Positions 1 to 11,656 of a stretch of DNA of 64,000 bases are shown in pieces. Under the pieces are notes generated by a model that made no database searches, was not told the DNA's origin, and saw nothing but the letters and a program-made list of their open reading frames with translations. The first letter of the stretch is position 1. Each line of letters begins with the position of its first letter. The translations under genes were made by a program, and so were the position numbers. This DNA comes from Zopfochytrium polystomum. Its lineage: Eukaryota > Chytridiomycota > Chytridiomycetes > Chytridiales > Chytridiaceae. The stretch lies in contig JAIVFJ010000073.1 in assembly GCA_025765615.1 (NCBI GenBank), positions 186,001-250,000 on the forward strand, in the 5' to 3' direction.

Positions 1-77
1 GGGTAACGCACACTTACCGATTCGGGCACACGTTCAATTGCTAACTCAACTTCTCGCCGTTAATTCACTTTACAAAG

Positions 78-2360
78 AATGCCGCTTACCAGCTGATCAG
101 ACGCGACCCTCATATGACTTTTGGTGCTGGCCACCCCTTCGACTTGACGCGCAAAGAAATGCGTGAGAAGTACGTCCCGCGCTGTTGCACTCCCCCTCTT
201 TTGGTGAATGATCTGACTTGGACGTGCGCAGGACAATGATTCAAGTGCGTCGCTACATCGAGGTTTCTCGAACACTCAAGGAACCATTGCTTAAACGGCT
301 CTATGTCGAATGCATGGCCGAGCTTTCCGAGAGTTTCAGCATGAGATTATACGTTCACGACATGTTGTACCGCACGTCCATTACTCTGTTCGGCACTGAA
401 GCTCAAAAGGCCAAGTTCTTGCCAGATGTAGACGACTACAATGTCTTTGGTTGCTTTGCCATGGTTGGTTTATGTAATTTTACGTGAAAATCAGTCATCA
501 GATCCTAACCTTCACTCCAAAAACAGACAGAACTTGGCCACAGCTCGTCTCTTCGCGACCTGGAGACCACAGCAACCTTTGACCAAGAGACGAAAGAATG
601 GGTTATTAACAGCCCCACTCTCACTTCGACAAAGTGGTGGATCGGAATGGCTGGTCAGACGGCGACGCACACCGTCATGGTTTGCCAGACGATCGTGAAC
701 GGAGAAAACATTGGGCTCAACTGGGTCATTGTACCACTTAGAGACCCTAAAACTGGCCGTTTGGTTCCCGGCATAACAGCTGGGGACATTGGCTCAAAGG
801 CAGGCCGTCAAGGTCTTGACAACGGCTGGATTCAAGCCTCAAATGCCAGAGTTCCACTTGACCACTTGCTCATGAAATGGACACAAGTGGAGCCAAACGG
901 AGACGTTACACCTCCCCCTCACCCCGCTATTGTGTAAGTGTCATGTATTGTGAGACGTACTCTATCTTCCGCTTTTCTGACCCCTTCTTTTCGTGTGGCT
1001 CTGTTGTATCACTCCAGCTACGCAACCCTCATTCCTGAACGCATCACATCCGTCTCCGCGATCCGCGTCCTTCTTGGCCAGTCAGTGACTATCGCCGCTC
1101 GCTACGGTGTCGTTCGCCGTCAAGGTCCCGTCAATCAACAAATTATTGATTACCAGTCCCAACATGTGAACCTACTTCCGATTGTCGCCGGTCTCTACGT
1201 ATATTCGTTCGTTGAAAAGCACCTGTACGCTCGCTGGGACGGCTTGCAGGAGCTTTCCGTAAAGGACCCCATGGCGTATGTGGCTCAGCTGCCTGACATT
1301 CACTCGGTGTCTGCTGGTATTAAAGCCGTGGCAATGTGGTGGCTCGCGGACAGTCTTGAGCTGTGTCGCCGAGCGTGCGGAGGGCATGCCTACAGCGCCT
1401 ATAATGCCATTGCCGGGCATCTTGGCGACATGGGCGTTCTAACAACTGGTGGTGGGGACAATTTCCCAATGGCACAGCAACTTTCGGTGAGGACAAGATG
1501 CGAACTTTGTTGTTTCGAGTTCTTCTCTGACGCCTGAGCAAATCAATTTATCGCCACTTCCAGCGCTACGTCCTTGGCTGTGTCGAGCGCGGGTTGAAAG
1601 GCAAGAAGAACGACGGGGAGTCTGCTCAGTTCCTGAACAAGGCTTCAACTTACGCCTCGAAATCGTCCTTTGCTGCGAAATCCGACGCGGACTATGAAAA
1701 CTTGCACACGTACCTCGAACTCTTTGCTGTTTTGACCGTCAAGCTCTCATCCAGGCTGAGTGCAAAGCTCAGCGTAGGAGGCAAGGCTGCGCAGGAAGAC
1801 AACTGGAACAACAACATGGTTGATCTTATTCAACTAAGGTAGGCTTTTTGTGGTGCGGATTTTTATTTTATTTTCCATTCTTCCCCCAAATCGAAGTTGT
1901 GCCCTCATGCACAGTTCTGACGCCACCTTCGTCCCACCACAGCAAGCTGTACACCTTCTACAACGTCTTTGAGACGTTTGCGGCGAGCCTCGCCAAGCTG
2001 AAGGGCACGCCATCCGAGAAGCTCGTCCCGGTGATTCTCAAGTGCGGTGTTCTCTTCGCCGCCGACCTTGCACGTCGGGACGCGGTGGAAGTGGGGCTGG
2101 AAGAAGGGTTCATGACGGGAGACCAGGCGCGCGCGGTGCGCTCGACCGTGTACCGGCTCGCAAAGGAGCTGCGGGCGGTGGTTGTAGGCCTGACGGACGC
2201 GCTCGGGTTCCCAGACTTTATCCTAAAGGCGCCGATCGGCCGCGCCGACGGCGACATTTACAACGCGTACTTTGACGTTGTGACCAAGGCGCCGGACTGC
2301 TTCCAAGTGCCATACTTTGAAAAGGAGATCCGGCCGATTTTGGTCAAGGGGAAACTGTAA
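78..2360 (+). CDS. Peroxisomal acyl-CoA oxidase, 5' end missing
   Basis: First, FAD-dependent step of peroxisomal fatty-acid beta-oxidation (acyl-CoA to trans-2-enoyl-CoA plus H2O2). Exons: 78-169, 232-463, 527-933, 1018-1486, 1564-1838, 1943-2360; all junctions are GT-AG and the sum is 631 codons including the stop, so 630 residues against a usual 650-700. The true start lies upstream or in an unresolved first exon. Visible family blocks are FGTEAQKAKFLP, VFGCFAM joined to TELGHSS (flavin/substrate region), WWIGMAGQTATHTV, PLRDPKTGRL and the C-terminal-half block CGGHAYSAYN. Oddities: the usual TxEGDN-type catalytic glutamate block reads TTGGGDN, and the C-terminus is KGKL, a weak variant of the SKL peroxisomal signal. 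Family assignment is firm; activity is not. Confidence 0.93.
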
Positions 2361-2501
2361 GAATGCGAGAGTTTTTGTAATAGTCCAGGCGCGTGTTGTT
2401 TTTTTGTTTTTTTTTTTTTTTTTTTTTTCAGTTTGATGAGGCCAACGCAGACTCGTGATTGGCGATCCACAAAAATATCTCGTCTGATTGGGAGAGAGAG
2501 A

Positions 2502-2535
<34 letters not shown>

Positions 2536-2806
2536 ACACCCAGGCCGCCAACAGCATGCAGACGTCGCGTGCCGCTCGCAATCGATTGATCGTGCATGAA
2601 GGCCATTCCATCTTTTTTTTCTTTTTTTCTTTTTTTCTTTTTTTCTTTTTTTCCCCCTCAGCTCTCAATATTCAATATTTGACACAGCCCAAACCGACAA
2701 TAAACGAAAAGAGGAGAAAACAGAAATAAAAGCAGAGAAAAACAAAACAAAACGAAAAAAAAAAAAAAACGAAAGAACAACCGATCGAAGCAAATTGCAA
2801 CGCAAG
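2361..2806. repeat. Intergenic low-complexity spacer
   Basis: No gene seen. Holds a poly-T run (about 2399-2428), a (GT)n run (about 2504-2534), a T-rich stretch with regular C interruptions (about 2612-2652), and an A-rich stretch just before the next start codon. It carries the 3' end of the acyl-CoA oxidase gene and the promoter/5' leader of the trehalose gene. Confidence 0.8.
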
Positions 2807-3445
2807 ATGGCTCCTTCGTCTTCGTCAGCAGCGGCTGCTGCTGGGCACCACCACAACCAGAGCGTCGAGGCCACGACGGACGCGGCGGCCCACACTGCGC
2901 ACGGCTCCTCTCTCTCCCTTCCTCGCCCAACCACCACCACCACCACCACCACCACCACCGACACTACACACCACCACCAGCCCACCGCATTCTCATCCAA
3001 AGTGGTCGGCTTCTTCCGCCGACTTTCGAAGTTGGGCAGGCCAGCCACCACCACAACCACCAGCGGCAGCAGCACACCATCCGCCGCCGCCGCCTCGGCC
3101 GTGCCATCGTCATCGTCATTGTCATCGTCGTCATCGGGAGCCGACCGCGGAGGCTCCGCTGTTCCTCCCTCTACGTCTTCGTCGGCCGCGTCCTCGACCG
3201 TGGGCCCCGGGAGCGACGACCTGTTCTTCCTGGACAGCCCTCCCGGCGCCGCAGGTTCCACCCCGTCCCGCCTCATCATGGTTTCCAACCGGCTGCCCAT
3301 CACGATCGCAAAGAAGGGCGACTCGTGGACGTATGCCATGAGCTCGGGTGGTCTCGTGTCGGCCTTGACTGGACTGAAAGGGTTGCCGTTCACCTGGTGA
3401 GGATGTGGCTTGTGTTGTGTTGTTTTGCATGTACCTCTCTCTCTC

Positions 3446-3506
<61 letters not shown>

Positions 3507-6500
3507 GAGAAATGTCACCCTATGTGTGGGTGTATGTGACGGTGGCGCTCACGTAGCGCGCCCGCGCTCCTTTGCTCTGCTTTCAGTTCAAGTGCGTGCG
3601 TGCATGCGTACGTGCATGCGGTGGTGGGACCTGGTGCCGTATTTGGAAGTCGATCGCCTATCGATGATGGCGTTGTGTCTGAGGGAAAAACCAAAAAAAA
3701 GGGACAAAGAAAAACCGCGACCTCCTGATCGTGATTGTGTGGCACCCCCAACATTCCTCAGTGACTAACCAAATTCAATCCCTCAGGTTTGGATGGCCTG
3801 GACTCGACGTGGCAAAGGCCGAGCAGGAGGGCGTGGCAGATGACCTGCTTGCACAATACTCGGCCGTCCCCGTGTTCATTCCGGACAAGGTTGCGGACAT
3901 GCACTACAATGGCTTTTCAAACAGGTGCGACCTCTGCGCGATCAGAGTTGGCTCGCCCAGTAATGCTCTTTCTTTCCCCTGTCTTGGACAATGCCCACCC
4001 GCTCTCGAATCATCTTTAGTATCCTCTGGCCTCTTTTTCATTATCTTCCTGGAGATATAAATTATATTGAAGAGCATTGGGAAGCCTACAAGCAGGCAAA
4101 CACCGCATTTGCCGACGCTCTCGCCGCTGTCGTGAAAGACGGGGATCTTGTCTGGGTTCACGACTATCAGCTCATGGTGAGAGCTCGCTGCGCCAGGCCA
4201 TTTCTCCTAACTATGCGCTCCATTAGCTTTTGCCATCTCTCTTGCGAGCAAAACTTGCAGATAGGCCCAACGTAAAAATTGGCTTCTTCTTGCATATCCC
4301 GTTTCCTTCGTCGGAGGTGTACCGCATTCTGCCAAGGAGGCGAGAGCTTCTAGTTGGAGTATTACAAAGCGACCTGGTCGGATTCCACACGTACGACTAT
4401 GCAAGACACTTCCTTTCCAGCTGCACTCGTATTTTGGGGCTCTCGACCATGCCCAACGGTGTGGAATACGAGGGGCGCCGAGTTCATGTCGGAACCTTCC
4501 CTATTGGAATCGACCCGGAAAAGTTCACTCAGGTTTGTTGTAAAGCAGTGTTCAGAGGTTATGGTTTTGGGCTGTCCTTGATCCTTTGTTCTCTCTTGCA
4601 CAGGGTCTTCAATCACCAAAAGTCCAGTCTCGAATCGCCGTTTTGGAGGAAAGATTCAAGGGCGTCAAGATTCTCGTCGGCGTGGATCGCCTGGATTACA
4701 TTAAAGGCGTTCCACAGAAACTCGTAGCCTTCGAGCTGTTCCTGGCGCGGCACCCAGAGTGGATCAACAAGGTTGTACTTGTGCAAGTTGGAGTACCATC
4801 TCGCCAGGATGTGGACGAGTACAAGCACTTGCGCAGCACGGTGAATGAGTTGGTCGGCAGAATCAACGGTCGCTTCGGAACCGTCGAGTTTATGCCAATA
4901 CACTTCCTTCACAAGAGCGTTAACTTCGACGAGTTGACGGCCCTTTATGCTGTCTCTGACGCGTGCGTTGTGTCCAGTTCACGTGACGGAATGAACCTGG
5001 TTTGTATATTGGGTTGGTGCGGCGTGATTGGCTAAACTGTCCAAGGTTTCCTACGAGTATATCGCAAGTCAGCAAAAGAAGAAAGGCGTTCTGATTCTAA
5101 GTGAATTCGCTGGAGCGGCGCAGTCATTGAACGGTGAGCAGAGGAGGGAAAATTTGAGTGTACACACTGATAGGAAATCAGGTTCAATCATCGTGAACCC
5201 GTGGAACGTTGAAGAGCTGGCCGAATCCTATTTTGAGGCAGTTACCATGGCTGAGAAGACTCGAGTGGAGAATCACCAAAAGCTCTTTGGATATGTTCAA
5301 AAATACACGGCCGCGCACTGGGGCCTTACGTTTGTCCGGGAACTTCAGGTCTGGGCATTATGAATGAGTCGTTTCACCCCTCATATCTGATTATTGTGCA
5401 GAGGATTCGCAAGGAGTCAGACGCTCATATCGCTGCACAATTGCCGAAAAACGAAGTAGTTCAGATGTTCCGCCGCTCTGAGAAGAAAAAGATTATTCTG
5501 CTTGACTATGATGGAACCCTGACTGACGCGTACAACCCTTCGGAGTTCGCCCAACCATCTGCGGAAATTCTCAATGTATTGCGCACGTTGGCCAGTCTCC
5601 CGCAGGTCTACGTTTACATTCTGTCTGGTAGAAGTCGAGACCTTCTTGATGAGTGGTTCAAGGACGTTGATGTCGGGTTGTCAGCAGAACATGGCTGCTT
5701 CTATAAGCACCCAAAGAAGCTTGGTGGAATCAACTTCGATGATTTCGCAGATTATGACCCTACACCACTGCCGCAGTCCCCTCCGTCGACATTGAAATCG
5801 ATCATTGCTTCCGATAGTAAAGATAGCAGCCGCAGTTCGACCCCAAAAATGAACGTAACAGAGTCGGAGGCACTTCCCGATCTCACTGCTGATAGCAAGT
5901 CCGGAGAAAAGCCGCCGCCTCCTCCTCAACCGAGGATCCCGAAGAAAGCCGACAACAATTGGCTGGCGCTTGTTGAACCAGTGGACGCGTCATGGCGAGA
6001 AACAGTTCGCCCCTTGTTTCAGCATTTCGCCGAACGTACTCCTGGCTCATTTATTGAAGAAAAGGAAATTACTCTAACCTGGTACTACCAAAATGCCGAC
6101 GTTGAGTTCGGTGCCTGGCAAGCCGCGGAGCTCCAGGTCAATGTGGAGCGAATTCTGAGCCACCTTGCCGTGTCGGTATGTAGTTGTAACTTTGAATCGG
6201 ATTTTTCAGCTCACTGTTTTCAACACGAAGATTGTTCCTGGAAGCAAGTCGCTCGAGTTACGTCCCTCTCTGGTGGACAAAGCTAGTGCTTCACGGTCTA
6301 TCATTCGCGACATTGGGGCGGACAACTGCGATTTCGTCTTCTGCGCTGGTGATGGTATCACTGACGAACCAGTCTTTGAACATTTGAAGTCCCTCCCGAA
6401 TGCTTTCACCACCACCGTTGGGAAAAAGCAATCAGCCGCTTCGTACTACGTACAAGGACGGGAAGAATTACAAGAAGCCTTGAATTTGTTGTACGTTGAT

Positions 6501-6515
6501 GGAACCTTAAACTGA
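2807..6515 (+). CDS. Bifunctional trehalose-6-phosphate synthase/phosphatase
   Basis: Joins UDP-glucose and glucose-6-phosphate to trehalose-6-phosphate (GT20 domain), with a second HAD-type phosphatase domain that would release trehalose. Exons: 2807-3396, 3787-3924, 4020-4176, 4227-4532, 4604-4999, 5046-5133, 5182-5348, 5402-6175, 6210-6515; sum 974 codons, 973 residues. The first 160 or so residues are Ser/Thr/Ala-rich and likely disordered. The synthase begins at SRLIMVSNRLPI and shows HYNGFSN/SILWPLFHY, VWVHDYQLM, GFFLHIPFPSSEVYR and DRLDYIKGVPQK. The phosphatase shows ILLDYDGTLTD (nucleophile Asp), SGRSRD and AGDGITDEPVF. A low-complexity Ser/Pro insert lies inside the phosphatase part (codons around 5760-5930). 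Start chosen at the first ATG (context AAGATGG). Both active-site motif sets look intact, so both activities are plausible. Confidence 0.96.
3432..3505. repeat. (CT)n microsatellite in intron 1 of the trehalose gene
   Basis: Nearly pure CT dinucleotide run inside the unusually long first intron (3397-3786, about 390 bp; the others in this gene are 33-95 bp). The Ser-Leu and Arg-Glu reading frames through it are repeat artefacts. Confidence 0.95.
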
Positions 6516-7214
6516 GCACCCAAGGCGTTGGCTAAAGTTGTATATATTCAATCTGGCTTTATTTTCTTAAGGGCGACAACGGACTCGATCTGATTTCGAT
6601 CGACTGACCTCTTTCACGTCATTTCCCTTCTGGCTCAGGCTAAACCTGAGTTCTCTGTACAAAAGTTTTGACTGCCCTGAGGTTTCAGAGAGCCTCCTTC
6701 TTTTGTTTTCCCTTTGCTGTAAAATTTCAGGAAAAAGTTCCTTTACACTGTTGTGTCCCACGACCACCACCCCACCGCCGCCCAAATCACAGCGGTCTCC
6801 TCAAATCTTACCTTTTTTTTTAATTCTCTTTCACCGCTGTTTCGACTGTCCCCATGTCCTCCACTTCTTGAACAGTTTTGCTCTCCTGAAAGCAGGTTGC
6901 TCATCCTCTGCTTCCTCCTTCCCGCCTTCCTCCCTCCCTCCCTCCCTCCCTCCCTCCCCGCTTTCTGTCCTTGCATTTATTTGCTGCGGCTGGTTGAGGC
7001 GCCTTTTGTCGCACTTTTTTCTTTTTTTTTCGGGAAGGATGCTGTCTCAGCACAAGCACAGAATGTCATACCGTTTATTTTTACGAAATCCTGTGGAATG
7101 AGCTTGAAGGGAAAGGGCTTCAGACCAGGGGTACCACAAATAGAGCGAAGAGAGCGACAGAAAGAAGAAAGGCGAAGGAAAGCAAGGCGAACCCCAAAAA
7201 AGCCGTCAGCTTCT
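6516..7214. other. Convergent 3' spacer
   Basis: Between the stop of the trehalose gene and the stop of the minus-strand gene that follows. It contains pyrimidine-rich stretches and a (CCCT)n-like run at about 6926-6958. I see no conserved coding sequence or RNA gene. Confidence 0.6.
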
Positions 7215-9131
7215 TCACTGAAAGGTTACTGATTTGATCCCAGTCGCTCCCGAGGTTGAACAGCTTCGAATGCTTTCCGAGACGTCGTTTGCTTCATCGC
7301 AGTTGCTGGAAGTGCTCGGAGCCTTGACGAAAAGCTGATTTGGGAGTATCTGCTTTTCAACTGATTCGATGCTGACATCATAACTGGCCGCAGCGTCAGC
7401 GTCACCAGCTGGCTGATCGACGAGCGACACGAATAACTGAGAGATGGCACGCCGGGTGATGCGAGGAGACATGGTACCGTCAACAGAAGAGGCCGCTTCA
7501 TCCCTTGTCGCCGCGGTGCTGATTTCGTCTCCTTTTGCTTGCGCTTCTCGAGAGTTTCCGCCCTGCACAGGATGGGGCAAGTCGTCGGAGTAATTATACA
7601 TTGACTTTGATCGCCTGCGCTCCGCCAAATGCTCCCGCAATTTCCACCCCAAGGCGCCTCCGTCGCTCGACGTGAGCGGTGCAGTCGGAGACGAGCCAAA
7701 CGCGTCGGCTTTTTGTTGTGGCGGGGAAGGCGACGTGGGCGTCTCCAGCCGAGTGTAATCCGGCGAGCCGGCGTATTCCTTAGCGACCTTGAACGAAAAG
7801 GGGCGCTGAGATTGGTACGCGTACCCCAAGCTTGCCCTGCGATGTCGATCCCGATCACCTCGCCCACCAAAAGACCCTCCGCTGCCTGAACTCAACCTGG
7901 CCAGGAGCTCGAGCAACTGCTGACCCGGATGGGACATGCGCTCCACCTTTCTTCGATAATCTTTGCTGCGCTGAGCCTCATCGTCTTCGTTTGTGGGCGG
8001 AGGTGGAGGCGGTCGTGGGCAGGGCGGCAGCGGGGGATTTGGAATCGTCACCGACTGCTGGGTGCGCGCCAGGCGCTGGCCTGTCGATCCGTACGCGCCA
8101 ATGTGAAAGTCCGCGGCGCGGGGCGACGCTCTCAGAATCATGGTTCGGGAGCGCTGCTGGACCGGGCTCCTTACGGGCGCCTCTTGTTTGGAAGGCTCCT
8201 GCCTCCGCACCGCCAACGCCTGCCGAACCAGCTTTCCCTCGCCGCGCACCAGCATGGACAAGCGCCGGTCGACGACCGCCATCCCCGCGCTCTCCCTGTC
8301 CGCCCGAGAGCGTCTCCCCCCAGCGCCACCACCGCCGCCACTCGAACCACCCGCCCTCGGCATCTCTCCGCCACCCACACTGCAACGCGCGAGGCACGAC
8401 GAGACGATCTGGCTGGTCTCCGCGAGCAGCTCGTTTGTTTCGCCGACGACGCGCAGGCACGTTTCCAGGTCCGCTTCGTCAGACTCGCTGGAGTCTGCGG
8501 GGCTTCCTCCGACGACCGTGCTGCTCGGAGACCGGTCGGCTCGCTTTTGGACGCTGCTTCGGTGCCGCGCCCGGGTTTGTCGGTCTCGCTCACGGCGGAG
8601 GGCCGAGGTGGCGGCGCTCCGCGGGCCGTTGGCGGTTTGCGACTTTGCGGCCGTCGCCTCGCTGTTTGCTGCGGAAGTCAGGTACTCCTCGTACAGGAGG
8701 CGGCTTCGACTTTCGTCGATCGCCGACTTGGTTTGCCCGTCGTACCAGCGCCAGTGGCGAGCGGTGACGGCCTCCATCGGGAGGATTTGGCATTGGCACT
8801 CGTCACATGGAGCGGTTGATGTGTTGGGCTTGCAGGTTTCTGACAGGCATGACTGCCTATTGCAAGCCGACGATTCAGGCCGCAATGAGCTCTTTGAGGC
8901 GTATTCTTCAAAGCCGTCTCCGACGCGCAAACCAACTGCAGTTTCGTCTTCAAGTTCTGGCGAAACGTCGACAATATTTGGGAAAATGGCGGAGTTAAGA
9001 GGGCTCGACGTGGAGTCAGCATTCTCGCGTGGAATGGCCGAGCTTACTCCGCTATGAGGCGAATCGATTCGTTGAAGGCCTGCTTGCGAGAACACGGCCC
9101 CGAATACAGGAATAGCCTGGGGAAGCCTGGA
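7215..9131 (-). CDS. Unrecognised Ser/Arg/Pro-rich protein, 3' exon(s)
   Basis: A single open frame of about 640 codons on the minus strand ends at 7215. I do not recognise a family. Visible: a short ordered-looking block with PMEAVTARHWRWYDGQ followed by a helical stretch (SRLLYEEYLTSAANSEA), a possible amphipathic helix around RVVGETNELLAETSQIV, a Gly-rich run, a proline run (PPPPPPTNEDDE), and many basic Ser/Arg patches; most of it is probably disordered. There is no ATG at the 5' end of the frame, and a poly-A tract at 9141-9160 would encode lysines, so I take the exon start to be a splice acceptor near 9131 (CTATCCAG). Upstream exons probably lie in 9200-9700 but were not resolved. Confidence 0.55.
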   Translation of the reverse strand, partial: SRLPQAIPVFGAVFSQAGLQRIDSPHSGVSSAIPRENADSTSSPLNSAIFPNIVDVSPELEDETAVGLRVGDGFEEYASKSSLRPESSACNRQSCLSETCKPNTSTAPCDECQCQILPMEAVTARHWRWYDGQTKSAIDESRSRLLYEEYLTSAANSEATAAKSQTANGPRSAATSALRRERDRQTRARHRSSVQKRADRSPSSTVVGGSPADSSESDEADLETCLRVVGETNELLAETSQIVSSCLARCSVGGGEMPRAGGSSGGGGGAGGRRSRADRESAGMAVVDRRLSMLVRGEGKLVRQALAVRRQEPSKQEAPVRSPVQQRSRTMILRASPRAADFHIGAYGSTGQRLARTQQSVTIPNPPLPPCPRPPPPPPTNEDDEAQRSKDYRRKVERMSHPGQQLLELLARLSSGSGGSFGGRGDRDRHRRASLGYAYQSQRPFSFKVAKEYAGSPDYTRLETPTSPSPPQQKADAFGSSPTAPLTSSDGGALGWKLREHLAERRRSKSMYNYSDDLPHPVQGGNSREAQAKGDEISTAATRDEAASSVDGTMSPRITRRAISQLFVSLVDQPAGDADAAASYDVSIESVEKQILPNQLFVKAPSTSSNCDEANDVSESIRSCSTSGATGIKSVTFQ

Positions 9132-9849
9132 TAGTTGAGGTGTTTTTTTTTTTTTTTTTTTTAACGTGTTAGCACCTTCCTGAGAATATTGGAACACGGA
9201 GCGGAATCTTGCTTCCTCAACGTGATACCTTTTTCTTTCAGCGAAGTGACAGTTGGCGTGATCGACGCGGTTGGATTTCGAGCGAAGCGTGCAACGACTT
9301 GATGAGCTCTTTCGAGATGACGCTGAACTCGCCCGGGAAACGACAGAGTGCGAGAGGTTCAGAGCGATCTGCCTTGCTCGCTGAAGTCCTGTGGCAGAAG
9401 CAAGAGGACTTCCCCAAGGGCCGGTCGCCAGTCTGGCGGTTGGTCATTTGCAGTTGGGGGGAAGAGGGGTCGAGGGAGGGGTCGGGCGGTGAGTTTTAGA
9501 TTCAAAATGTGAATGGCCCAAATAGATCGTGCCTGGTCGGCTTCGAAGATGGGAACCCCGGGTCGGGAAAATACTGGCGGAGCAACTTGTCCACGAGGTC
9601 AGGGTCCAGGTCGACCGGCGCGTCGCGCTGGAGCGGGCCAGGCAGTCCAAGCGACTGCGTCGGAGGAGTCGGAGCGTCCCTGCACGCGCACATTCCGTGT
9701 CTACTGGTTGGTTGACGGCTTATTATGCGTCCAAGTTGGCTACTCTCTCTCTCTTTCACTGTCTGTGTGAGCCTGTCTGACCGTGTCCGTTCGCGTGTGC
9801 CTGTGTCTTCTTCGCGTTCTGTCTGTCTCCAAAATCTCTCGTAACAAAC
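9132..9849. other. Unresolved 5' region between divergent genes
   Basis: This should contain the 5' exon(s) and promoter of the minus-strand gene ending at 7215 and the promoter of the plus-strand gene starting at 9850. Several minus-strand frames look weakly coding: one around 9236-9360 ends at a donor-like AAAAAG/GTATCA, and another around 9516-9690 is acidic and helix-like. I could not join them in phase. Confidence 0.35.
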
Positions 9850-11175
9850 ATGATAGCCGACCAAGACAGCGCGCTGCAGACGACGAACGGCGGCCGCGGC
9901 AGCGACAGACAAGACGAGCCGCTGCCACCGCCCCTCGAAGACATGAGGGTAGAACTAGAGAAGCGCCGATCCAAGAGGAGTGCGCTTCTCCGCGGCCAGA
10001 TCCAGATCGGGTTGAACGCAGATCGGGCATTATGTAAGGTTTTTTGTACGTTTTCTGGTGTGTCCATCTAATCCTCCAATTGGACCTCACTTTTGATTCT
10101 GGCTGCAACGCATCTCATCTACGGCAGCCGCGGCGACTGTCGCATCAGCTTCCCCTGCCAATCCCCAGTCCACACCAAGCCCTGCAAAGGTTTGATTCGC
10201 TTGCTTTTCCTAGGAAACCAAATGACTGCTTCCTTGGTCGAAAAAGGAGCCAGAATTCAAGGGTCTGAAGAAGGGATTCCTGGTTTCAGGCAACGTCGCC
10301 CCTTCGAAATCCAAGGCGAGAGTGAACGCCGGCCAAACTATTGCACAGAAAGAGTCCCCCAAACTGATTCGCGCCCAAACGAAAAATCCGCAAGATTCCC
10401 TCCGCTTTTCAGAGGTGCAGGAGGCCATGAGGTCGCAAATGTCTCAACTGAATGAAAAGGGTTGGTAGTTCAAAATTTTGCAACAAATAAATCCTAACGG
10501 AAAAGAACCACCAACCATAGATTGGATGACGAAGGATTTTCTCGGGCGATTGGAGTCCAACCCAGTACTAGAAAGATGCTTTCGAGATCCTGCGTTCGAA
10601 CAAGCGATTTCACATTTCCAACGAGACCCTGCTGGGGCGATGCAAAAGTACGGTCGCGAGCGCCCCGAGTTTGTCGTTGCGCTCCGGGAATTTGCCGGGA
10701 CGCTTGGGGAACAGTTTGAAAAAATGGCGGACGACCGCGAGGCCAAGCATCGGAACCCTGCGGCAAGTTCACCAAAGAGCGGGGCCATCCCGTCAGAGGC
10801 GATGCCGACAATTCCCGCAGACCTTCCAACCCACGAGCGCGAGCTGATAAAGCAAGTGCAGTCGGACCCCGAAGTGCAGGTGATTGGAAGCACTCTGGCC
10901 GCACTATCTTAATGAAGAGCATTCGGCAGGCGATATTGAGGGATCCAAATATTCAAAAGTTTTTGCTGGAAATGCGCAGGTCGCCAGAAACTGGGAGGAG
11001 GTAACAGTCCCATCGTTTGAATGCGGGCGCAAGAACTCCTAGCGAAAGGCTTTGCACCAAGACCCCGCGCACAACTGATAATATAAATAACAGAATACTC
11101 CTCTCAAGCGATGATTCCATACGGCGAAAGGTGCGCAAGCTGGTGGATATTGGTCTGCTCTCTTTCCAAGCCTGA
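9850..11175 (+). CDS. STI1/DP-repeat protein, probable co-chaperone
   Basis: Exons: 9850-10033, 10128-10189, 10262-10460 (or from 10247), 10506-10879, 10918-11000, 11094-11175; about 327-332 residues. The N-terminal half is charged and Ser/Pro/Ala-rich, with a short conserved-looking block GLKKGFLV. The C-terminal half has two helical Asp-Pro blocks of the kind found in STI1/heat-shock-chaperonin-binding modules: SNPVLERCFRDPAFEQAI with FQRDPAGAMQKYG, then QSDPEVQ joined by splicing to SIRQAILRDPNIQKFL, ending RKVRKLVDIGLLSFQA. This pattern occurs in Hop/Sti1, Hip and ubiquilin relatives; no TPR or ubiquitin-like domain is present here. Function as a chaperone cofactor is inferred. The start is the first ATG in frame; the exon-3 acceptor is uncertain by 15 bases. 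Confidence 0.6.
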
Positions 11176-11656
11176 CAGGCCGAAAGAGTTGCTCTACACT
11201 CTCGATGGGTCAAGCTTTAAAGAACGAATGCGCACTCCACAGAAAGGAATTGGTTCAAGCCCAGCGGGGGAAACATTCCTGCCAATACGCAATACGAGAA
11301 AAGAGTTTCTGTGGCATTCCAACAAATCCTGCTGCTTGCCTTACGCCCCTCCTTCATCATTTCTCCGAGTTTTCCTTGCGAGCCTTCGATGATCTAGCCT
11401 ATCCTATGCGAATCGTAAACACGCCGCTAAGCAAATCTCTCTTGGCCTGGGATTTGAGCAAAGACGGATAAGTGGTGGAAAAGACCTCCCATGTAGATGT
11501 CAATGACGTCCCCCCCCTGTTTTGGGGCCGAACCACCATGCTGAACCAAAGTAGCGAGAGAGAGAGAGGAGAGGGGGGAGACAGAGAGAGAGAGAGAGAC
11601 AGAGAGAGAGAGGGACAGAGAGAGAGAGAGAGAGAAAAAACCCGCTGCCCCAAAGG
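11176..11656. repeat. Intergenic spacer with (GA)n microsatellite
   Basis: No supported gene. An interrupted GA-rich run occupies about 11551-11637, directly upstream of the H-protein start codon. The stretch 11176-11470 has short open frames without recognisable motifs. Confidence 0.7.

Noticed and set aside
3325..3768. Plus-strand open frame rich in Ser-Leu in the trehalose gene intron
   Set aside because: Translation of a CT microsatellite; lies between a clear donor at 3397 and acceptor at 3786.
7832..9057. Plus-strand frames of about 300 codons opposite the orphan gene
   Set aside because: Three overlapping plus-strand frames in GC-rich DNA with Arg/Ala/Pro-biased translation; the minus-strand frame is twice as long and shows more natural composition.
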